64,000 bases of DNA from Deltaproteobacteria bacterium (lineage in GTDB: Bacteria > Myxococcota_A > Polyangia > HGW-17 > SLPX01): assembly GCA_021162935.1 (NCBI GenBank), contig JAGGXR010000168.1:1-64000 (forward strand), given 5' to 3'. Of this stretch, positions 16,341-25,005 are shown piece by piece; position 1 is the stretch's first letter, and every line of letters begins with the position of its first letter. The translations under genes were made by a program, and so were the position numbers. Under the pieces are notes generated by a model, which was given only the letters and a program-made list of their open reading frames with translations, had not been told where the DNA came from and did not search any database.

Positions 16341-18700
16341 CGAACAAGGTGGACAACAGGCAGGCAGCACCCTGGACCGAAGACTGGAACGTGGTCAACC
16401 GCCCTGTGGAAAAAATCGACTCCCTCGGACTGGCCACTGGCGTTCCAGCCTTCACCGATGACGAGACCTTCAAGGACATGCTCTACGGTGCCATCCTGAC
16501 GTCACCCCACGCGCATGCGCGCATCCGACGAATCGACGTCTCCAAAGCCGAAGCGCTCGCCGGGGTGCACGCGGTTCTCTTCCATGGAAACGTACCCAGG
16601 GTCCCTCACACCACGGCGGGCCAGAGCTATCCCGAGCCATCCGCCTACGACACGTTCATGTTTGATAACAAGGTCCGATACGTGGGCGATCGCGTAGCCG
16701 CCGTTGCAGCCGAAACGCCTGAGCGAGCCTTGGAGGCCTGCCGTCTCATCGAGGTGGAGTACGAGGAACTGGAACCGCTCCTGGACCCGAGACGGGCCAT
16801 GGAGCCGGGCGCCCCCGTGATCCACGACGAACCCGACGCCACGGTCATCATTCCGATGGACTACGACCCGAAACGCAACCTCGCCGCCCACGTGGACTTC
16901 GAAATCGGCAGCATCGAACAAGGCCTTGCCGAAGCCGATGTCCACCTCGAGGGCGAATTCGAAACCCAGTATGCCCAGCATTGCCCCATCGAGCCCCATA
17001 TCACGATCTCCTACCTGGACGAACGAGGTCGGGTCGTGATCCGTACCTCCACCCAGGTGCCCTTTCACGTGCGTCGGATCGTGGCCGCCTGCTGCCAGAT
17101 TCCCGTGGGCCGCATCCGCGTGATCAAGCCGCGCATCGGCGGCGGCTTCGGCGTCAAGCAGGAGATCCTGCTCGAAGACGTCTGCGCCATGCTGACCCTG
17201 CGCACGGGCCGGCCCGTCAAGATCGAATACAGCCGCTCGGAGGAATTCGTCTCGTCTCGCACGCGGCACCCGTCAATCATCCAACTCGACCTCGGTCTGA
17301 AACGAACCGGCGAAATGACCGCCATCAAGATGGACGTTCTCCTCAACACCGGCGCCTATGGGTCGCACGCCCTGACCGTAGGCTCCAACTGCGGGGCCAA
17401 AGTGCTGCCTCTGTACCGGAGCCCCAACGTAGCCTTCAACCTGAACGGCGTGTACACGAACCTGCCGGTGGGCGGCGCGTACCGGGGCTACGGAGCCACC
17501 CAGGCCTCGTTCCCAATGGAATGCCTCATGGACGAAGCGGCCGAAGCGCTGGGCATGGACCCCATCGATCTGCGGCTCAAAAATCACATCACCACCGGCC
17601 AGACGTCCGACGTGTTCAAGGCCTTGGGAGAAGGTCGCCCCGGAGTGGAGATGATCATCGGATCCTGCGGCCTGGACGAATGCCTCAAGCAGGGCGCAGA
17701 CGCCATCTCGTGGCGCGAACGCCGGGGCAAACCGGGCGACGGGCCCATCCGGCGAGGCCTGGGACTCGCCGCATTGATGCAGGGCTCCTCCATTCCTGAA
17801 ATCGACATGGGCGCGGCCTTCATCAAAATGAACGAAGACGGGTCCTTCAATCTCCTGGTGGGCGCAACCGACCTGGGAACCGGCTCGGACACGGTGCTCG
17901 CACAAATCGCCGCCGAGGTCCTGACCGTGGATCTGGATCGCATCGTGGTCAAGTCCTCGGACACGGACATCACCCCCTTCGACGTGGGCGCCTACGCATC
18001 GTCGACCACCTACTTGAGCGGCATGGCGGTCAAAAAGGCCGCTGCCCGCGTTCGCCGGCAGATCCTGGAAGTGGCCGCAAAAATGAAGAACAAGGATCCC
18101 GACGACCTGAGCCTCAAAGACGGCGCGGTCGTGGGCGCTGGCATCGAGGTGCCCCTTTGGCAGGTCGGCACGCACAGCCTCTACAAGGAGGACCAGTTCC
18201 AGATCGCTGCCACGGCGAGCCACGTAACCCACAAGTCGCCGCCACCATTTGCCGCCCACTTCGCCGAGGTCGCCGTGGACACCGAGACCGGTCACGTCCA
18301 GGTGGTACGATACGTGGCAGCTGTAGACTGCGGCACCGCGATCAATCCTCAGCTTGCAGAAGGCCAAACCGAAGGTGCGGTGCTCAACGGCATCAGCTAT
18401 GCCCTGACGGAACAGTATCTGTTCGACTCGGCGGGGCGGATGAAGAATCCGCACTTCCGGGACTACAAGATCTTCTCTACGGTGGACCTGCCGTCCATCG
18501 AGACCATCCTGGTGCCGACCTACGAACCCACTGGCCCCTATGGAGCCAAAAGCGTTTCGGAGATCTCCATCAATGGACCGGCGCCGGCCATTGCCAACGC
18601 CATCTATGATGCGGTTGGTGTACGCTTGAGGACCATTCCCTTCACGCCGGACAAGGTTTTGGCCGCCATCGAAGCACAGCGGAAAAGCCACGGCACATGA
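16337..18700 (+). CDS. Molybdopterin-binding large subunit (xanthine dehydrogenase family)
   Basis: 787 residues, the usual length of the Moco-carrying subunit. Visible motifs include the Moco-binding RIGGGFGVKQE, the loop GGAYRGYGATQASFPMECLMDEAAEALGMDP, GATDLGTGSDTVLAQ, and the C-terminal GAKSVSEISINGPAPAIANAI with the catalytic Glu of the family. The loop reads AYRGYG, not AYRCSFR, so it is not a form I CO dehydrogenase; a purine, aldehyde or aromatic-heterocycle hydroxylase is likelier. The substrate is not predictable. No Moco chaperone gene is nearby. It starts in the stop codon of the 2Fe-2S subunit, and its own stop overlaps the phosphoesterase gene. Confidence 0.93.
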   Translation: MTNKVDNRQAAPWTEDWNVVNRPVEKIDSLGLATGVPAFTDDETFKDMLYGAILTSPHAHARIRRIDVSKAEALAGVHAVLFHGNVPRVPHTTAGQSYPEPSAYDTFMFDNKVRYVGDRVAAVAAETPERALEACRLIEVEYEELEPLLDPRRAMEPGAPVIHDEPDATVIIPMDYDPKRNLAAHVDFEIGSIEQGLAEADVHLEGEFETQYAQHCPIEPHITISYLDERGRVVIRTSTQVPFHVRRIVAACCQIPVGRIRVIKPRIGGGFGVKQEILLEDVCAMLTLRTGRPVKIEYSRSEEFVSSRTRHPSIIQLDLGLKRTGEMTAIKMDVLLNTGAYGSHALTVGSNCGAKVLPLYRSPNVAFNLNGVYTNLPVGGAYRGYGATQASFPMECLMDEAAEALGMDPIDLRLKNHITTGQTSDVFKALGEGRPGVEMIIGSCGLDECLKQGADAISWRERRGKPGDGPIRRGLGLAALMQGSSIPEIDMGAAFIKMNEDGSFNLLVGATDLGTGSDTVLAQIAAEVLTVDLDRIVVKSSDTDITPFDVGAYASSTTYLSGMAVKKAAARVRRQILEVAAKMKNKDPDDLSLKDGAVVGAGIEVPLWQVGTHSLYKEDQFQIAATASHVTHKSPPPFAAHFAEVAVDTETGHVQVVRYVAAVDCGTAINPQLAEGQTEGAVLNGISYALTEQYLFDSAGRMKNPHFRDYKIFSTVDLPSIETILVPTYEPTGPYGAKSVSEISINGPAPAIANAIYDAVGVRLRTIPFTPDKVLAAIEAQRKSHGT

Positions 18701-20325
18701 TGCAACAGGACGACATCTACATCGTTTCCGACCTCCACATCGGATCCGGATTGGAAGATGGTTCGGTGCGATTCAGTCGCCTGGAAGGATTCTTCTACGA
18801 CGACGTGTTCGACCGTTTCATCAACAAAATCCTCGAGACCCAAACGAGACGCTCCAAACGAGCCACGCTGATCCTGGGTGGCGACATCTTCGACTGTCTC
18901 TGTCTCACTGAACTCCCAACGAGACTCGAGGCCCGCACCCTGGGCATCCAAGTCACCAGGGATATCCGACGATTCGGTCTGGGGAGCACACCCAAACACG
19001 CCGAATGGAAGGTGCGCCGAATCGCCAAAGGCCACCCCTTGTTCTTCGAGAGCCTGGGACGATTTCTGGCCTCGGGACACAAGATCGTTCTGGTCAGCGG
19101 AAACCACGATGCCGAGCTGTATTGGGCGCGCGTACACGAGACGGCCTTCGAGCTGATCATGGCCCGGGCTATCCGCATCCGGCCCGATATCCCGCCCAAA
19201 GAATTACGGGAACGCCTCGTTTTCCGTCACTGGTTCTACCGGGAAGCTCATCGGTTCTACTTCGAACACGGCAACCAATACGAAGCATCGAACAGCTTTC
19301 GCTACAACCTTTGTCCCCTCCAACCCACGAGCACAGGAGAAGTGTCCAAGAATCTGGACCCTCCGGTGGGGTCCTTATTCGCTCGATACATCGTCAATGA
19401 GAGCAGACGCCGCAACCCGTACCTGACGAACCTCGTGTCCATGGAGCAGTACATGGGGGCGCTTGCCAGCATGAACCTCATGAACATGCTCGGGGTCTTC
19501 ATCCGCAGGACGCCCTTCTTCGTCCGCGCGCTCAATGCAGCCCGCATGTTTGAAACGAGCGCCTGGAACGAGGTCAAAGCGCGCCATTGCCACGGCGTCT
19601 CCGAAGTCGCCGAACGTGAGGGCCTCGACCCTGAAGCAGTGCGAAAAATCCAACACCTACGCGCCATGCCGGACGGGATGACCAAGTACCACCTGGCCAT
19701 GAATATGCTCAAGCCGGTCCTGTACAAGGTGCTCAAGTACCTACTGTTCGCCTTGGCCGCCATGTTCGTCTGGTTCGCCGTATTCAGCATCATCCAAAAT
19801 ACCCCCTGGTTGGCGGACTCGGTTGTGGGCAAGGCCTCCCTGACCGCGCTGCTCGCTATGGTGACCGTCACCATGTTCCTGTTGTACCTGAACCGAGTCA
19901 CGAGCAAGGTGCATCAGATGACCGTGGGTGCCCCACCGGACATCTACGTCAAGGCAGGAACCATCGCAAAGTTGACCGGAGTCCGGCACGTCATCATGGG
20001 CCACACGCACATGGCGGACCTGAGGCCACTACCCCATGCAGCGGGATTCTATGCGAACACAGGCACCTGGATCGCCACCACCGGATCATGGGACTTTCTT
20101 TGGCCGAACAGCCGACGGTTCACCTTCGTGCGCATTCGCGGCGACAAGCTGAGCCTGCTCCGGTTCAACGATCAGGCAAATCGATTCGACCGGGTGCAGT
20201 TCATCGAGGAATATCAGCTCAGCCCGGCCGACGTCATCTTCCCGGACGAACCGATCCGGAGCCGATCGCCCAACGACGACACCACCACCCTGACAGACCT
20301 CCTGGACAAGGCACGACCCGACTGA
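18697..20325 (+). CDS. Membrane-associated metallophosphoesterase
   Basis: 542 residues. Calcineurin-like motifs appear in order: SDLHIGSG (residues 11-18), GGDIFDC (near 63), SGNHDAELY (near 133), a His in FEHGNQYE, and MGHTHMADLR (near 435), covering the usual dimetal ligands. Between the fourth and fifth motifs sits a large insertion that includes two hydrophobic helices (about 348-368 and 378-395), which would tether the catalytic domain to the membrane with both halves on the same side. The substrate could be a phospholipid, UDP-sugar or nucleotide. It overlaps the Moco subunit gene by 4 bp, which is an odd pairing. The frame begins ATGATG, so either Met may be used. Confidence 0.87.
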   Translation: MMQQDDIYIVSDLHIGSGLEDGSVRFSRLEGFFYDDVFDRFINKILETQTRRSKRATLILGGDIFDCLCLTELPTRLEARTLGIQVTRDIRRFGLGSTPKHAEWKVRRIAKGHPLFFESLGRFLASGHKIVLVSGNHDAELYWARVHETAFELIMARAIRIRPDIPPKELRERLVFRHWFYREAHRFYFEHGNQYEASNSFRYNLCPLQPTSTGEVSKNLDPPVGSLFARYIVNESRRRNPYLTNLVSMEQYMGALASMNLMNMLGVFIRRTPFFVRALNAARMFETSAWNEVKARHCHGVSEVAEREGLDPEAVRKIQHLRAMPDGMTKYHLAMNMLKPVLYKVLKYLLFALAAMFVWFAVFSIIQNTPWLADSVVGKASLTALLAMVTVTMFLLYLNRVTSKVHQMTVGAPPDIYVKAGTIAKLTGVRHVIMGHTHMADLRPLPHAAGFYANTGTWIATTGSWDFLWPNSRRFTFVRIRGDKLSLLRFNDQANRFDRVQFIEEYQLSPADVIFPDEPIRSRSPNDDTTTLTDLLDKARPD

Positions 20326-20464
20326 CCTGGTCCAAGGCCTTTTTCTCGTGGACGAAAGCACAGCCCCCCTGATTTGATCTGCCGACGCAAAGCCGGGATC
20401 GAACCGGCCGACTGACGCAACACAAACCCGACCGACAGCGATCAAACGGTCGAGTCGTCATTGT

Positions 20465-20500
20465 GATTCGAAGAAGGCCCGAGCCGTCCTCCTTCGAATC
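20465..20500. repeat. Inverted repeat between convergent genes
   Basis: GATTCGAAG (20465-20473) and CTTCGAATC (20492-20500) form a 9-bp stem with an 18-base loop, between the convergent stops at 20325 and 20510. No T tract follows, so terminator function is uncertain. Confidence 0.4.
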
Positions 20501-20509
20501 GCAGAAGGC

Positions 20510-22468
20510 CTATCTGGTCTGCCGGCGCCTGCGCCACCACATCAGCCCAAACACGAGCATAAAGGGCCAGGCCGCCACAGGGCCCGAACCAGCGGAACGA
20601 CAGCCGCATCCTCGCCCCTCACCAGGTCCCGACCCGGCGCTTCCGTCGGCGCCGACCCCAGCGTCGTCCGCTGGCAGGTCGTCCACCACGATGAGCAATC
20701 CCGCTCCAATGCCGACTCGGTGGCCCGGATTTTCCACGAGCACATCGGTGGGCCCCAAATCAGCTGTTGCACCCACCACGATAGAAACCTTGATCTCCTG
20801 GTCGGACACGAACTCCTGCTGGTTCACCGCGACCTTGTCCTGGCCGAAACGCACCCGCAGGCCACTCAGGTTCACGAATCCCTCCCCGTGGACGGTCAGT
20901 TTTTGGTCCTGTGTCCCACGCTTGACGTACATCGGATCCACGGACAGCACCTGCGGAATCGGAGCCAGGTACCCCATCGAATACGTATAGTCGCCGACGG
21001 TCCAATGGGTGGTGTCCGGGTCGTACCCTTCGCCACCCAACAGGCATACCACCATGACGAGCTTGTCTCCATTGGTGGTGTTCGTCTCCATGTGGCCCAC
21101 GGCGCTGTCTCCGATCTCCATCCTTTGGGACGTGCTGTCCTGGCCATTGGCGATGGTGAGCAGGTCCACGTTCCACAGAAGGTCGTCCTGCCCGTCGAAA
21201 TCGATGCTCAGGGGAACGTCACTGTCCCTCGTGATATCCAAGACGATGTAGTTGCAGCCGTTGGGCTGAGGACGATCGGCCGACGCCGGATGTTCCTCCG
21301 TGATCGGCAGGTCCGACGTGTCCCACTGAGCTTCCTTGGCCACCTCGGCGGACCACCATGAGCTTGCATTCGGCAGATGCTGTCCGTCGTCGTCCGAGCT
21401 GGCAAAGTACCGATACTGTGCAAAAGTCTTGACCATCGCATCAAAGCCGCCGATGTCCTGAAGCTTGTCCGACAGCACGTCGAAGTAGTCCGGTTCGTTG
21501 ATCATGCCGACCTGGACCGACCCTTCCCAGACCTCACGGATCCAGCGCGGATCCTGATTCCCATACAGGTACTCCATGAAATAGAGCCACAGGGCACCGC
21601 CGTATTCATACATGTCGGAATTGCCCCCGTTCATGTGTTCGAGGGGATAGAAGGGCCGCATCTGAAAGTACGGAAACGTGCCCATCGTGTAACTCCATGC
21701 CGAAGAAAACACCTGGCTCATGATATAAGTCGCCGTGTTCTCCCAAAAAGCCGTCACCTCCACCACGTCCATGGCAGCCTGGCAAGTATGATTGAACTCG
21801 TGCGCCACGATCCCGGGCAACTCATACTCACCGTTGTTCTGGTCCACCACGATGTAGGTGAATGCATCTGCCGTGTCCGTGGCCGGATTCATCGCATAGG
21901 GCGCTGTGTAGGCACCGCCGCCCATACCGGTCGACTGGATATAGATCCTGAAAAAGTCCTCGCCCGGCTCGATGAGTGGAGCCCAAAATCCCCAATTTGT
22001 CACCTCGGTCTGATAGGCGGTCTCCGCCGAATCCAGGATAAGCTGCGCCATACCTTCCTGGTTCTGGTCGTTATACGACACGCGAAAGGGGAAGGGGTCG
22101 GTCGCCTCGATGTGGTAGGCGAGGTCCGCAGGCGGCGCAAGCAACTTGCCAATCTTCTTCTGCCAGGTCGGGGTCACCTCCGACAGGTGCTGGAATGCAT
22201 CCACCATCACCGGGGTCACACATGCCTTGCTTGCCGGCGCTGCTGTGAATGCCAGCCGCCACGACTTGGGCAACAGGTCCGGCCGTTTGACCGCCGCCAC
22301 CTTGTAATAGAGCTGCTGACCCCGACTGATCTGGCCAGCTGCGTAGGCGCGGTCGATCCCGCGCAACACGGCCACACGCGACGCATAGGGCGCACCGGCC
22401 CAGACCGGTCGCCCCACCCCAAAAACGCACACAACCGCGATGGTCAATGCAAACAAAGAACGTCTCAT
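20510..22468 (-). CDS. Exported putative zinc metalloprotease with IPT domain and MYXO-CTERM tail
   Basis: 652 residues. A Sec signal covers residues 1-24. A zinc-protease-like HEFNH lies at 223-227, followed about 18 residues later by FWENTATY, where a third ligand may sit; this resembles the MXAN_6640-type putative metalloproteases of myxobacteria. An IPT/TIG module lies near 510-600 (SVDPMYVKRGTQDQKLTVHG). The C-terminus is GRGCGC, a Ser/Gly spacer, a hydrophobic helix and RRRRQTR, the MYXO-CTERM sorting signal, so the protein is probably exported, processed by a myxosortase and attached at the cell surface. GGAGGT precedes the start. Proteolytic activity is inferred from the motif only. 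Confidence 0.85.
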   Translation of the reverse strand: MRRSLFALTIAVVCVFGVGRPVWAGAPYASRVAVLRGIDRAYAAGQISRGQQLYYKVAAVKRPDLLPKSWRLAFTAAPASKACVTPVMVDAFQHLSEVTPTWQKKIGKLLAPPADLAYHIEATDPFPFRVSYNDQNQEGMAQLILDSAETAYQTEVTNWGFWAPLIEPGEDFFRIYIQSTGMGGGAYTAPYAMNPATDTADAFTYIVVDQNNGEYELPGIVAHEFNHTCQAAMDVVEVTAFWENTATYIMSQVFSSAWSYTMGTFPYFQMRPFYPLEHMNGGNSDMYEYGGALWLYFMEYLYGNQDPRWIREVWEGSVQVGMINEPDYFDVLSDKLQDIGGFDAMVKTFAQYRYFASSDDDGQHLPNASSWWSAEVAKEAQWDTSDLPITEEHPASADRPQPNGCNYIVLDITRDSDVPLSIDFDGQDDLLWNVDLLTIANGQDSTSQRMEIGDSAVGHMETNTTNGDKLVMVVCLLGGEGYDPDTTHWTVGDYTYSMGYLAPIPQVLSVDPMYVKRGTQDQKLTVHGEGFVNLSGLRVRFGQDKVAVNQQEFVSDQEIKVSIVVGATADLGPTDVLVENPGHRVGIGAGLLIVVDDLPADDAGVGADGSAGSGPGEGRGCGCRSAGSGPVAAWPFMLVFGLMWWRRRRQTR

Positions 22469-22995
22469 AGTCTACCTCCTAGTCTCAAATCTCGACGAAC
22501 CGTCTCCTCGTTCCAACAAAGCGCCATTTCAGTCTCAAACGTCACACCAACTGAAACGTCACACTAAACAAAACCACCCCACCCTGATCTTCGCCTCCGC
22601 CTCACGACCCAAAGCGACCACTTGCCACAGAGTTCACACAGGCTGCACAGAAACCTTTTCGCGTATAGGCTGCCCCCAAAAACTTCGTAATGCAAGTTCG
22701 AACTTGACCATACAGGCGGAACCATCACCTCGGGCAGCCTGTTCAGAAAAGGCAACGACACAAGACCAGCCGCCAAATCGAGACGATACTCGCCATGCCA
22801 TACGGGCTACGGAATCTCCAGCAGAGATGTTGTGGAATCAAGAACAATGATTCTGATATAAAATCATATGATTCTTATGGATTTGGCAGTCAGAACTGTT
22901 TCTGATTTGTATCCAAAAAGCAGGACCCCAAGACCGACACGACGGCGCAGGGACCGATGATCGAGGAGGGCCGACGACCATGGTCGATCCCCTGG
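22469..22995. other. Intergenic region, AT-rich, with small repeats and a palindrome
   Basis: 527 bp between two minus-strand MYXO-CTERM genes. It contains a 12-bp palindrome AATCATATGATT at 22862-22873 within an AT-rich stretch, and a 16-bp-spaced direct repeat AAACGTCACAC at 22538-22548 and 22554-22564 close to the start of the upstream protease gene. The palindrome may be an operator or part of the protease-gene promoter region. No credible gene was found. Confidence 0.4.
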
Positions 22996-24216
22996 TCAGA
23001 AGGCACGAACACGGCGGCGGAGCCACAGGCCGAGGCCCAGAAGCAGCAGCCACAGAGCGCCTCCGGGAGGATTCGTCGATCGGCAGTTGCACCCGCTGCT
23101 CGACTTGGTGGGAGCACCGGCCACACAGACCCGTGACTGACAGGTCTCGCCCCCCCAACACTCGTCATTGGATGCACAACTCTTGCGACACACGCCGTCG
23201 CGGCACACCTCGCCGCCTTCACATTCCGTGCTCTCGATGCAGGCCTGCTGGCAGAGATCGTCGGCGCAGACCTCACCACCAAGGCACTGGCTCGATGCCG
23301 TACAGGTCACCTTGCACAATCCGTGATGACAACGGCTGCCACCAGGACAATCCTCGTCCTTGCTGCACACCGAACGGCACGTGTGCTCGTAGCAGACCTG
23401 TCCGCCCTGGCAATCGGTAGAACTGTTGCAACCGGTGACGGATCCGTCCGATGACCCGGCACCATCAGCCGTCGCCCCGTCCTGGGTCACAGCACCGTCG
23501 GCCATCGCCCCGTCCTGGGTCACAGCGCCGTCGGCCGTCGCTCCGTCCTGGGTCACAGCGCCGTCGACGGACACACCGGCGTCGGGACTCGTGGCAAACG
23601 TGTCCACCTCGGCCCGCATGACCCAGTCTCCTTGCACCCCAAGCGATTGGGCATCGTACCAGGTTGCGGAGCTGTAGATCCAATTCCTGCCTGCATGGAT
23701 GCCATCCATGTCGCGACAGATGCCCGGCGCTCCGTTGTGCTGCACCTCCAACGCCACACGAATGGAGGATCCGGCCGGAACCACGATGTTCTGGGACGAC
23801 ACGTCGATCTGCTGCATGGAGTCGTCTGCTCCAGTGACCTGATAGTCGCCATGATACAGTTCCGTTCCAGGATTCGTGCCGCCACTGTCCAGGTAAACAT
23901 GCAGGGTCAAAGTCACCTGCGTCTGCGCGCCCCCGAACACGAACTGAATGTTCTGAACGCGAAAGCCGTTCGTCACGGGCCCGAGGGTCACCCCCGACAT
24001 CTCTCCCGACGCAAAGCCGGCCTGGCACCCGACGCTGCCCCCGGACACGAATGAGTCATTCTGGAGGGTCACGGTGGCGGCCTCCGCCTCGGAGGCAAAC
24101 AAGAGCAAAGCAATCAGACTCCCAAACAGGAGAACCGTGGCGCATCGGACCCTCTGCCGCGCCCAACCAAGCCCCTTTGCGCCTTCCACGATTGGTCGAT
24201 CCATGACCCATCCCAT
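22996..24216 (-). CDS. Exported Cys-rich MYXO-CTERM surface protein
   Basis: 406 residues. A signal sequence of about 45 residues ends in SEAEA. The first domain (about 45-200) is a beta-rich module like those in other myxobacterial choice-of-anchor proteins. Next comes an Asp/Ala repeat region (three copies of an 11-residue unit, AVTQDGATADG-like), then five Dickkopf-like Cys repeats (C-x5-C-x-G-G-x2-C-x4-C), and finally GCNCRS, a hydrophobic helix and an RRR cluster, the MYXO-CTERM anchor. It probably displays a binding domain on the surface. AGGAGG precedes the start at 24216. It is separated from the metalloprotease gene on the same strand by 527 bp. Confidence 0.83.
   Translation of the reverse strand: MGWVMDRPIVEGAKGLGWARQRVRCATVLLFGSLIALLLFASEAEAATVTLQNDSFVSGGSVGCQAGFASGEMSGVTLGPVTNGFRVQNIQFVFGGAQTQVTLTLHVYLDSGGTNPGTELYHGDYQVTGADDSMQQIDVSSQNIVVPAGSSIRVALEVQHNGAPGICRDMDGIHAGRNWIYSSATWYDAQSLGVQGDWVMRAEVDTFATSPDAGVSVDGAVTQDGATADGAVTQDGAMADGAVTQDGATADGAGSSDGSVTGCNSSTDCQGGQVCYEHTCRSVCSKDEDCPGGSRCHHGLCKVTCTASSQCLGGEVCADDLCQQACIESTECEGGEVCRDGVCRKSCASNDECWGGETCQSRVCVAGAPTKSSSGCNCRSTNPPGGALWLLLLGLGLWLRRRVRAF
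23468..23566. repeat. Three tandem 33-bp coding repeats
   Basis: Units at 23468-23500, 23501-23533 and 23534-23566 encode the Asp/Ala-rich linker of the Cys-rich MYXO-CTERM protein. They differ by one to three bases, so copy number could vary by slippage without changing the frame. Confidence 0.9.
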
Positions 24217-24439
24217 GCTGCACCTCCTCGTTCCCGCGCTCCGACTCGATGGCGCTAACGCATCCACCGCCGGCTCACTTCAAGCCTGACGCCCAGGGGC
24301 CCGCCACCGTGTCTCGGCCCACAGCATCGCAGGGTCACGGTGCCACCGGACCACAACGACGCAGCACGAGATTGCCACAGGATCGGGGCATTGTACTACG
24401 TCACCACGACGACGGGTCACCAACCATTACCCTGGTATG

Positions 24440-24952
24440 TTACCGCTTTCGAAACTTTCGCTCCAGCTTCTGCAGAGCCAGGGCCGCCCCTTTCATCTGG
24501 CGTGTCCCTTGGTCCTTGAGGCGCAGGCCCTTGCGAATTTTGGCAGAGTTTCGCGTCGAAAGACCGTCGAGCAGAATGTGATAGGCTCGCGCCAGCGTCC
24601 GATAGCCGGCGAGTTCCTTTCGATACACTCGCTTCACGCTTCTGGATTTGACCGTCATGTGACCGTAGCGCTTCGCGAAGGCATCCGCTCGGGCCACGAG
24701 GTCCGCCCTAAGGAGGTCGGCCGCGGCCTCCTGATTCACAAACACCTTGTCGTCGAACTCTTTCATCCTGGCCAACAGCCCCCGTCGCTGGTCCGCCATG
24801 TCCTCCCGTTGCTTCAGGAAATGGCGCAGGTCACTCTCCACAGGGTCCAGGTCACAACTCCTGACGCAACCCCGTGAACAGGCGGGAACGAGGGACATGA
24901 AGAGGGTCGTCCATAGGACGGACAGGCCAGCGGCCAGAGTCGAATATCGCAT
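24440..24952 (-). CDS. Small helical lipoprotein, unknown function
   Basis: 170 residues. The signal segment ends LFMSLVPAC, a lipobox, with a lipidated Cys near residue 25. The mature part is rich in Lys, Arg and Leu and predicted to be helical (for example LRHFLKQREDMADQRRGLLARMKEFDD), ending KLERKFRKR. The true start is taken as the ATG at 24952 because the signal peptide begins there; the frame is open for 125 codons upstream, but that part runs antisense to nothing and overlaps the RseP gene end. The ribosome-binding site is poor. It follows the second RseP gene by 53 bp and may be expressed with it. No family is recognised. Confidence 0.7.
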   Translation of the reverse strand: MRYSTLAAGLSVLWTTLFMSLVPACSRGCVRSCDLDPVESDLRHFLKQREDMADQRRGLLARMKEFDDKVFVNQEAAADLLRADLVARADAFAKRYGHMTVKSRSVKRVYRKELAGYRTLARAYHILLDGLSTRNSAKIRKGLRLKDQGTRQMKGAALALQKLERKFRKR

Positions 24953-25005
24953 GAAAGCACACACGCTACGCGGTTCCACGTACCTGGTTGGGCCTGCGCA
25001 GCCCG

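Noticed and set aside
16337-18700. Form I CO dehydrogenase (CoxL)
   Set aside because: The active-site loop reads AYRGYG and not AYRCSFR, so only general xanthine-dehydrogenase-family membership is supported.
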